DNA of 45,110 bases, from contig WLOK01000005.1 in NCBI GenBank assembly GCA_009699315.1, positions 1-45,110 on the forward strand. Reading direction: 5' to 3'. The notes below the pieces were generated by a model. The model did no database searches and was not told where the DNA came from. It was given only the letters and a program-made list of their open reading frames with translations. The translations under genes were made by a program, and so were the position numbers. Numbering within the stretch: the first letter of the stretch is position 1; each line of letters begins with the position of its first letter. Below are positions 42,301 to 45,110 of this stretch, in pieces. The stretch comes from Actinomycetota bacterium. GTDB lineage: Bacteria; Actinomycetota; Actinomycetes; S36-B12.

Positions 42301-42938
42301 GTGCGCAGAACACGGCCGATGGAATTGTCATCGCAAATTGGGATGCGGCGATTGCGGCGGCCTACAAAATGGCTTCGGAATCAAATGTCCCTGCTGTGAC
42401 AGATGTGGGTTACGGAGAGGGCATCGGGCGAGCATTCGCACATTCATTCGCCGCAGTAGCGAACATCGCAATCCCAAATCTAGCCACGGTGGACAAGGCG
42501 GCTTCTACTCTGACGATTGACGAGATGAACTACGCGTGGGGTGATGATCCGTGGAATTCCTCACTCTTCAACTTTGCCAAGTGCGATCTGAATATGAATT
42601 GTTCAGTGATTGAGGGCCTCTCGATTTTGCCTGTTAACGGCATGGTGATTATGTCGGGAATGTTCCCGTTGGAGAAGTCTTGGAAGCCTGCAGGTGCTTG
42701 GTTGCGCTATACGCTCAAGGTCGTACGGGCGGGAGTAGTGGAGACGTACGTGAGTTATGCGAACGTGCCATTCGGGGGGAGTTGGCAGGACTGTCAGTGC
42801 CAAGGCTGGGCCCATGTTGCTCCGCGTCTTGATCCAAGAGGAACCTGGGATACCCCCCAAGAGCCTTGGCGAGCGCCCGATTTTGATTCGGCAACCATGT
42901 GGTCCCCGACGACCCAGACACTGCGCGGCGGTTTTTAG
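27393..42938 (+). CDS. Giant secreted FN3/Ig-like modular protein (5181 aa)
   Basis: One uninterrupted frame of 15.5 kb. Signal peptide 1 to about 30 (IVPIVAAASILATGLLGAEVASASP). Two FN3-like modules (about 45-250), two Ig-like (about 255-435), a run of about 16 FN3 modules (about 445-2015, each about 98 aa with P.AP..V and GLTNG.xYxFTVxATN) and one degenerate FN3. Then about 17 Ig-like modules (about 2125-3830; D..aP.l.vt.P and GTYTV.V...D.aGN), mixed beta domains, one further FN3 (about 4155-4250) and a beta-rich region. The C-terminal 400 residues have a hydrophobic stretch (about 4790-4840, FVPVFGTAYAAMQCASWQC). Many FN3 modules carry a Cys pair before GLTN. No LPXTG, SLH or C-terminal membrane anchor is seen, so attachment is unexplained. 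It is probably a surface adhesin or matrix protein; function is inferred. Confidence 0.93.
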   Translation: MTHLRKIVPIVAAASILATGLLGAEVASASPVEANSPSTDSGSVLAPARVSAIAVHRGTEIHIEPAASQPGALDPTSYQIVTCGPYAPKSAQLNAALGDVCVGDTTYQVKEIPASMTTVVADCKPSPEYWCVIAVRGVNGSQLSEPKISGAGGVAPNPPRDLLATPEADGRSILVSWSAGAPAKQAKGIPAIATRYEVLIDGRVVARDLQKTEYLGQCGIAQECTYAVRAVSAAGRSKSVVVTAATAGTQAPTIDPLGAGLVEPGTAQIVGARGNGPSDERPVRIDFASALTPSLVRYSAEATLTANGRWVLVVPADVVAGTYNLTATQGTFSTSLSSVHISADVPLTANVSVVAGGVVLTGTAVTSEIAGPVTITDSKFGTVTVEVNAAGGWAYTIPISAQGLGSHAVTVTQTVPGEMGRTSAINYRVESLSGWTPRAAKAPAKPAAPTVVAGDSSAVVSWKAPADNGSKITSYVVTSTPGSKTCTYTVPKTGTSLNKCTVAGLTNATSYKFTVKAINAGGSSPLSSASAAITPKGKPLAPAKPTARVMGRTIVVSWTAPNDQGSPITKYTVKPSSGTLPCVFTRATAVTCTVAAPLSGVAYTYQVSATNAIGTSALSPASAAVTYVAGTAPGAPTAVTLISRDGAMSIKWTPPVSDGGSPITLYTATATSAQTFEGVALGGPAKSCTYNATGSSNMCSISGLTNGDHYKFTVTATNALGTSVASGESADTFVGAPMTPLISSVTPTDHGAVVDFQTVATPANMLVPIGGKYECMVVGHPEITASGSDYNHTCTFYSLVNGTSYRFVVRARADTPMWTPYWAYSQYSEPSEPVTPVGQPSAPTSVRAYSFNSGLLVSWVAPTNTGGLPITAYSVVAKLPSGSTVLSERFASTTRVVSLDGLENGIPYTVTVKALNEQVAGRAAEATAGAWSAKPSAPLNVTVVSSGNREAVLSWDPPLDQPVPVTSYTITATNYYITSQTLTQTTSGGGPYTFTGLTNGLTYTFTIVATNDAGDGPASAVSAQVVPATVPDAPPAFFDANIGGSVEYYPSALAALWTEPVSNGGSPVTGYRITATPVIGEPVTTFITGGYCSYSSYYWGFVCSGMLTGLSAGKTYSFSVRAVNDVGDSSPLELGDYVVQGPPSAPTNVVVTPLNHGLRITWSASTLGAGSDTYYEAVLNTNFLGFEQSGCKRVYAPESGNMSCDIFEATPGTALSNGVDYPVVVAVANPYGSNSVSRTGTPAAQRPQPPTGVAASANGAGQMLVTWTAPSDNGGASVAGYRVSVVGNGVLGCTPAGAATSCTVNGLTSGTTYSFTVTATNSVGSSVASDASAGVAATGRPDAPSINSISGVAGGFTLSVTPGSERGYAPVAYRVRATDVANEATVIYYASADANTTFTAPSGTLVLGHTYNMSVQACSTLGIYFVTPCSSPGQSAWAEASVVFVAAYVPLAPTVLTVVAGDASARLTYTAPTGSGAAITGYTVTVNDTTASTSTTVAAGTTTADITGLINNHAYTFSVTASNAAGTSTPSSTTGAVTPEGAPGAPSDVIATRAGKGAISVAFVAPTDAGGSDITGYRVRAIDILGNVFANTGSSSPITISGLTNGAIYAVYAQATKSVGRILGSSARATEDIIPRGVPEAPSSVSATNYEDGRSTITFSAAESNASPITSYTVTATDFTVPGTRVVSGSGSPIDVTGLTNGHTYRFTVFATNVYGNGAEQSNGVNIYPIGRPTAPTVTAVTADSSTSAMVAFLASSSNGGSSITSYVVTATSLTNAAHSLITSNVGSPISVTGLTAGDNYTFAVAATNYSTSGGAHGGVGASSPQVAARPGVPSSLVASSGDSSVQVEWSPPTAVFGETPTLYQATVSPGGQTCTTTSLPACTVTGLTNYTDYTVSVVAITGGGTSAATSPVSFRPTPNVGSATSVPGAPTSVNVNITSGSAVVSWTPPTVTGGAIDLFTATAQPGGATCNSQPREVGGKFSCNLTGLDDYAIYSITVTATNSLGTGVASDVVQATICGAVWPRGPTCSSLFNAPLGGFPLRVSGGVKVTWLPRSADELGVSTAFASPSGASCTSNAASPLLDNLGRRYCVIPGSFSSSEVFRVQGPSGSTTLPNLAGFATLSVPRYTHELDPRVTGTSNLGRVDVLAVPTSCVEYFTCATSRRFTGTVTAGAFDIALENLPDGTYSVFVADEDPSGPLPVTAPATMLIDRIDPTPLYVVDRGGRGTTGTDNQATLRGEAECDITTSLNIDWYAGDSATGAPVFSQSPSRAATLVPGRCSYSSTAPGLADGQYTVVVRMVDLAGNIAEDNLDFYLDTIGPSVLVTSPAGDEEVPAGITEIAGTSPSVFGDRDTVAITATKGSLTYRSAPRVVGDAFTTRMNLPSGVWTVRVTRFDSAQNSATQTRTITVVDAATDVSISLPTSGSVVATSTTIAGWARPGSTVVVTADDTTLGTIVADTLGSWSTPVSLSAGVTSLRAAVGAAGTDVSVTVGTPSAAMTIAKPGVGGRTNGRPLFGTGPANSIVNVTVDSQTFPVTVNASGVWTQTLGTFSPGSHTVTATDGATTASTIIFIDRTVPTLSVTAPLAGLTSAQGVTLTGDVSLGDPGVVRLDFYHGSDSTSAVAFSQNLAMANGYLLSGFPSGVDDGQWTLIASRVDAYGNVGALQRTFTYDSTSPALTTNVKGSMPAPLTLAGVAGSAEGDGPVTITVDGVLWTGSTGAYNYTPAPAITSGDHSVIIRQVDAAGNVSLFSQYVNVDAIPPALTVNPIVNPNPHEYVVSASAPRENDGRVIISFTPDDSPAMVSSFDIYPSNQVVSHYANLESGWWTVRVSRADQAGNETVHTERLLVDTEAPQLDLTSPSGRTSDRTPTITGTTSTESYRLDAMHVTFTRLGASTPTQSVDFSPVAGEFSVTPPALPDDTYTVRVSREDPVFPAVVTQTIVIDTTAPSLSVTAPPAEPSDIHSVKAVCGTAGTAPGDDPTVTVTWTTVFDGSIFVQTVTPSAGAFCAYPQRSALYDVVVRQSDSVGNTATSISARYFVDIQAPVVSVDGVAGGSRYLPALTGLAGSLPGDATEVTVVLARRGDGCYCTTAIRTAQVVDGVWRLPLLDLTSDLWSYRSVTQSDAAGNSTTVTYPSDPYVYGFTVDNSPIAVPVASRRGDSIRFDVNQPYAAYATTIHMKIYRGSTATTPVYAASLGQGSGPKGYETLYRNHPFASDVYFGNGNYVVQYEVQDSAGRVAKSAEIPVRMSWVVPRVTVTAVTAGDVSTPVSTVKFGTPLTVSGTATVNEVDPSTVSVMVRQTSGNTSYRDSDVSVSSAAFFATATVDAAGTWSVPLSTRFPVGSYSITVKQGLGQSIGTTFSVTGDAPIVDSIVMRSVRGVDNLLYQTIFVRGRIPTDRAVTGLTARITSPALSNALTTCTGLVLTGSTWTCSFTGITANAYSDASYTVEASVLTAVNYVACVRFVSPSYPDCAEFRTTETTQASTGSRTEFLKSTYPVPTISAPVNANTYGSPVAVTGTVSVSAGNLPGVTLKVWSGTEASGLPAQTLTGTAVSGTYSIPVTLTEGTWTIQVQQVDSESHVGLSPAVTFAVDTSAPVITLQYPVSGASVPSASIGGTITGGYGDVPSLCSTSPYTCTSLRAWQRDFASNPSTSVGTVTYYAGSSASGTVLRTSRITTNPTLTTPAPDNIFRDVQNLSAGTYTAAVEASDQYGNVARQSVTFTVRTMTAPLVPTMTVMLNGTSLNADRSVGVGNYQRYDIALTDSPVSSPYATGTVNVMDGSTVLGSGTLVRGAVTIVMATPAFGNVGAIHVEYAGDTNHRPVSSGTRSVTVTLNTPLWVYASYQFGRSAAGTMYAWIRVLYDGFDSSGTYQNFLCPGRIDIYRQDGIMISDVGGSMESGRGQWISGPGVAGPPLSVDLAQSNTCAAQRMYTSGPNLPAAVLPRMSASVVTQWPLANKDFEIQVGAAEAWGGIGGDISNALITVLDENGTVVSQGLTSLGYYNFGRPAGRAVVRIATPGTHKLTVRVGGGQTGWTERTVELTVVVDSAEAALSLSIPTSRPGDRPTATLVVGGPTMRGTGTFTSSLPGGAAHAVTVSETQCDVAKCWIAAPIPEDMIDLGTNAVIQASFTSSTSGRTYTIDATMPRTRWAPGLVLTAGAGVPGGVGAVATASGQVTVSWQAPVVATATITGYRVVATPGGASCETATVAPAAAPATSCAINGLTNDTDYTFAVSTLTTSGPSGAVTTQGTPSASVFVPPRSFAQVSSEGTYRRNSLVPIKVVIPFEAGVPSGLRSGTVNINIEQPNWCRVYLYPRSYPFLYCLGASHRVTVDLATGVSSDALTIRGAARADIDPASYAAAGLTPALLTPTTRVTWVGSQAIVTTQMYIGSGTQAYGTQFTVTADFVPTDLTRVIGAATSPGIDSVYWGVPKTNLTLESTGSPVLKVQVSSAVLTGGLWGPVRAPRTSILGPQYWVSDPTEESSADWNVRPPRVGETVFVRARADYIFGDDIDQQVRLGLAESIPGGDPLYVDAYDGTNHDRLLSTRSAKRMDPRSGVIDWKIRNLDSTEPVPSGGGVTIGTREMGIIADDGSISAFSLNVDPWPTSQVSQVSRSGSNIDVFTSARWPGLAPEVQTSLSDIMTTVSITHNGVTKPIAICFYSNVCLDSDGNGTNFLPTAVTNLGARIGLVIDASSIGYTLSDADTITVSTSAPWGTAITSAEMPLVTPAIAVNTTGPTQLSGYGKWLGATIWEPDLSAPGFAGWLGGWDLVEGLAAFTSLQHDFFMAVFNSETVASVFMQLTSAALSFVPVFGTAYAAMQCASWQCVAFSVGASAAGAFAPKLLKGIYEGYKAGTKVGVSRLGMFVGRLGNGANTLKSRIVKTLPTRIQNAMKSEATLRGTIIKGTLKAFGKMSIKVGVQEINIARGAVDRPGSPDVASTIQQPMPELNSPVNNVAFRANPALAELLANQVAGAQNTADGIVIANWDAAIAAAYKMASESNVPAVTDVGYGEGIGRAFAHSFAAVANIAIPNLATVDKAASTLTIDEMNYAWGDDPWNSSLFNFAKCDLNMNCSVIEGLSILPVNGMVIMSGMFPLEKSWKPAGAWLRYTLKVVRAGVVETYVSYANVPFGGSWQDCQCQGWAHVAPRLDPRGTWDTPQEPWRAPDFDSATMWSPTTQTLRGGF

Positions 42939-43069
42939 TAGGGGATACTCGGCAAGTTCGTGTCCCCTGCCCCATGTGCGCCTCCGAGGAATCCAGCGGA
43001 CAAAGGCCTAGCGTGCGTCTCAGCTGAACTTCAGCGGGCGGCCGCTGAGCTGACATCTGGAGGCATCAC
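42939..43069 (+). other. Gap between the giant gene and aqpZ with two hairpins
   Basis: AGGGGA (42940-42945) and TCCCCT (42963-42968) form a loose hairpin right behind the stop, perhaps a weak terminator without a T tail. TCAGCGG-GCGG-CCGCTGA (43031-43048) is a strong 7-bp hairpin extended by outer CAGC/GCTG, lying 21 nt before the aqpZ ATG. TAGCGT (43009-43014) is a possible aqpZ -10, so the second hairpin would be in its 5' leader. TCTGGAGG is the ribosome site. Confidence 0.4.
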
Positions 43070-43819
43070 ATGGGCAACGGACTCGCACGCAAACTGATCG
43101 CCGAACTTGTCGGCACTTTTCTGCTGGTCTTCCTCGCGGTTGGAGCCGCGGTCTTCGGCATCGCAGCAATGATCGGTAAGGACCATCAAGGCCCAGGTGC
43201 AGGCATCGTCGGAGTCGCGATGGCATTTGGTCTGGTGCTGTTGGGCATCGCCTATGCCTTTGGCCCCATCTCAGGTGCGCACGTAAACCCTGCCGTCACG
43301 CTCGCAATGCTGGTCGGGCGTCGGATGCCCGCGAAGGAAGCAGTCGGCTATTGGATCGTGCAATTCATCGGTGCCATCGCCGCAGGAGCCCTGCTCAAAC
43401 TCTTCGTCTCATCCTTTGGTGTCACGGACTACACCGGTGGTCTCGGCACAAACTCCTACGACAACGGCGCGATCAATATGGGTGGTGCGTTCGTGCTCGA
43501 GGCGGTGCTCACGGCCGCGTTTGTGCTCGTGATCTTGCTAGTGACCGAGCGCATCGCTGCACCAGGTTTTGCTGGCATCGCGATTGGCCTCACGCTTACG
43601 CTCGTCCACCTTGTCGGCATTCCGCTGACCGGCACTTCAGTGAATCCGGCTCGTTCACTTGGGCCAGCCCTCTTCGAAGGCGGCACAGCGTTGTCTCAGC
43701 TGTGGCTCTTCATCGTGGCACCACTGGTTGGCGCACTTATCGCCGTGGTGTTGTGGAAGATCACCCGCAAGGACGAGGCTATGCCCGCGGCACAGGTCGC
43801 CGGTTCAGAGCGCGAGTAA
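43070..43819 (+). CDS. aqpZ: Aquaporin Z
   Basis: Water channel of the MIP family, 249 aa, six membrane helices plus two half-helices. The first NPA box is GAHVNPAVTLA (73-75) and the second SVNPARSLGPAL (192-194). The selectivity filter matches water-specific AqpZ rather than GlpF: His180 (TLVHLVGIPLTGTSVNPARS) and Arg195, and no GlpF-type Asp after the second NPA. A good ribosome site (GGAGG) lies 7 nt before the ATG. It abuts the convergent helicase gene with no gap. It probably serves osmotic adjustment; a strong hairpin in its leader may affect expression. Confidence 0.94.
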   Translation: MGNGLARKLIAELVGTFLLVFLAVGAAVFGIAAMIGKDHQGPGAGIVGVAMAFGLVLLGIAYAFGPISGAHVNPAVTLAMLVGRRMPAKEAVGYWIVQFIGAIAAGALLKLFVSSFGVTDYTGGLGTNSYDNGAINMGGAFVLEAVLTAAFVLVILLVTERIAAPGFAGIAIGLTLTLVHLVGIPLTGTSVNPARSLGPALFEGGTALSQLWLFIVAPLVGALIAVVLWKITRKDEAMPAAQVAGSERE

Positions 43820-45094
43820 TTAAGCCGGGCGCTTGCCGCCGTAACGCTTCTTGCCATGCTGAAAGCCGTACGTCTTTGGCTTGTCACGACGTGAACCACC
43901 TGAGCGGGAAGGTTCTGGCTTTGGGTGCCACGGCACGCCGCTCGGTTCGCGTGAACCTGTGATCGACACGAGCTCCTTGGCGTGTGGCTCCACGCGTACG
44001 AATGCCGCATCAACGCCGGCCTTTTCGGTGAGCGACTTGACCACGTGCTTTTGCTTTGAGGTCGTGAGAGTCACCACGGTGCCTGACTCGCCTGCACGGG
44101 CTGTGCGACCAGCACGGTGCAAGTAGTCCTTCGGATCTGCCGGGGGATCGACGTGCACGACCAGCGAGATGTCATCAACGTGAATGCCACGAGCGGCAAC
44201 GTCAGTGGCAACGAGTGTCAATGTCTCACCAGAGCGGAAGTCGTTGAGTGTGCGCGTGCGCACAGCCTGCGACTTGCCACCATGCAACGAACCGACTGGC
44301 ACTCCCTGCAGCGCGAGCTTGTCCGCGAGGCGATCAGCACCGCGCTGAGTGCGGACGAAGAAGAGCGTGCGGCCATCGCGTGCGGCAATCTGGGCCGTGA
44401 CGATGTCCTTGTGCTCGGGGTGCATGACCAGTACGTGATGGTCCATCGTCGTGACCGAGGCAGTCTCGGTGTTGACCGAGTGCTGAACCGGATCCTTCAA
44501 GTAGGACTTCACCAAACTCTGTACGCGCTTGTCGAGCGTTGCGCTGAAGAGAAGGCGTTGGCCCTTTGACGGAGTGGCGTTGAGGATCAGCTGAACTGCA
44601 GGTAGGAAGCCGAGGTCAACCATCTGATCAGCTTCGTCGAGGACGACAACTTCGACCGCGGAAAGGTCGGCTTCGCCCTTCTCCATCAAGTCCATGAGAC
44701 GACCAGGCGTTGCAACAAGAATCGGCACGCCAGCGCGCAGGGCATCGATCTGCTTGCGATAGGGCATTCCGCCCGCAATGAGTTGGGAATTGAGGCCCAC
44801 CTTGTGCGCGAGTGGCACGAGGGCGTCGTGGATCTGCATCGCAAGTTCGCGCGTGGGCGCAAGAACGAGAGCAAGTGGCTTGCGTGCCTTGGCCTTGCGA
44901 CCGGCGAGGCGCGTGAGCACCGGCAGCCCAAAGGCGAGGGTCTTACCCGATCCGGTCTGCCCACGACCGAGCACATCGCGGCCTGCGATTGCGTCGGGAA
45001 TGGTGGCGATCTGGATAGGGAAGGGAGAGGAAATGCCCTGTTTAGAGAGCATGCTGACGATTTCGGGGCTAACCCCGAGGGATTCGAACGACAT
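43820..45094 (-). CDS. DEAD-box ATP-dependent RNA helicase
   Basis: RecA-like helicase core of about 425 aa that remodels RNA using ATP. All motifs are present: F-x7-Q region (FESLGVSPEIV...FPIQ), Walker A GQTGSGKT, PTRELA, TPGRLMDL, DEAD box VLDEADQM, SAT, then in the second domain VATDVAARGIHV and HRAGRTARAG. The C-terminal tail (about 380-424) is basic and Gly/Arg/Lys rich (EPSRSGGSRRDKPKTYGFQHGKKRYGGKRPA), typical of RNA-binding extensions in RhlE-like proteins. The track starts at GTG 45100. The ATG at 45094 (MSFESLG) fits the family better. The frame is open to the window edge, so a longer N-terminus cannot be excluded. Confidence 0.93.
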   Translation of the reverse strand: MSFESLGVSPEIVSMLSKQGISSPFPIQIATIPDAIAGRDVLGRGQTGSGKTLAFGLPVLTRLAGRKAKARKPLALVLAPTRELAMQIHDALVPLAHKVGLNSQLIAGGMPYRKQIDALRAGVPILVATPGRLMDLMEKGEADLSAVEVVVLDEADQMVDLGFLPAVQLILNATPSKGQRLLFSATLDKRVQSLVKSYLKDPVQHSVNTETASVTTMDHHVLVMHPEHKDIVTAQIAARDGRTLFFVRTQRGADRLADKLALQGVPVGSLHGGKSQAVRTRTLNDFRSGETLTLVATDVAARGIHVDDISLVVHVDPPADPKDYLHRAGRTARAGESGTVVTLTTSKQKHVVKSLTEKAGVDAAFVRVEPHAKELVSITGSREPSGVPWHPKPEPSRSGGSRRDKPKTYGFQHGKKRYGGKRPA

Positions 45095-45110
45095 ATTCAC
45101 ACTTTCGAGA

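Noticed and set aside
27393-42938. CRISPR-like or satellite repeat structure within the giant gene
   Set aside because: Repeats exist at protein level (FN3/Ig modules of about 98 aa) but DNA copies are well diverged and contain no regular short repeat-spacer units.

Overview
The window looks like a chromosomal segment of an actinobacterium (Actinomycetota). The evidence is moderately high GC, a furA-katG pair, a DUF222/HNH (13E12-type) gene, an LLM-class (F420-type) oxidoreductase, and many starts lying 6-7 nt behind a TANNNT -10 box (leaderless mRNAs). I cannot place it to genus. An SbtA-type bicarbonate transporter and many secreted FN3/Ig-like proteins would fit an aquatic lineage, but that is inference. 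I saw no rRNA, tRNA, CRISPR array, IS element or prophage.

Layout. (1) 1-5.8 kb, minus strand: a catabolic block with a deacetylase-like amidohydrolase (HDAC fold), an ACMSD-type amidohydrolase, a 2Fe-2S subunit, and a molybdenum hydroxylase in which the molybdopterin subunit and the FAD subunit are fused in one frame that runs off the left edge. Palindromic operator-like sites precede both transcription units. (2) 5.8-9.0 kb: a remnant of a surface protein, then furA-katG with a palindromic operator, a leaderless promoter and a strong terminator. (3) 9.0-12.6 kb: an LLM oxidoreductase and NCS1-type permease operon, divergent from an HSL-type esterase that carries an inserted winged-helix-like segment. 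(4) 12.6-14.0 kb: a small winged-helix regulator divergent from sbtA. (5) 14.0-24.8 kb: secreted and envelope genes (lipase-like lipoprotein, beta-propeller, beta-helix, FUSC transporter, 708-aa exported protein, frameshifted lipoprotein) interleaved with small housekeeping genes (DUF4287, zinc ribbon, thioesterase, small membrane protein). (6) 24.9-27.2 kb: DUF222/HNH, an AT-rich island with a 16-bp palindrome, and an enoyl-CoA hydratase-like gene. (7) 27.4-42.9 kb: one 5181-codon gene for a giant secreted protein with about 19 FN3-like and about 17 Ig-like modules and a different, partly hydrophobic C-terminal region. (8) 43.1-45.1 kb: aquaporin Z and a DEAD-box RNA helicase, convergent.

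How they may work together. Regions 1 and 3 together hold a nucleobase-type importer, a flavin/F420 oxidoreductase, a molybdenum hydroxylase, two amidohydrolases and an esterase. That set suggests uptake and ring oxidation/hydrolysis of an N-heterocyclic or aromatic compound; the pathway is inference. The secreted set and the giant protein suggest a large investment in the cell surface. The most unusual items are the MoCo-FAD fusion, the esterase/winged-helix hybrid, the giant modular protein with recurrent cysteine pairs and a pretoxin-like hydrophobic tail, and the palindromic operators.
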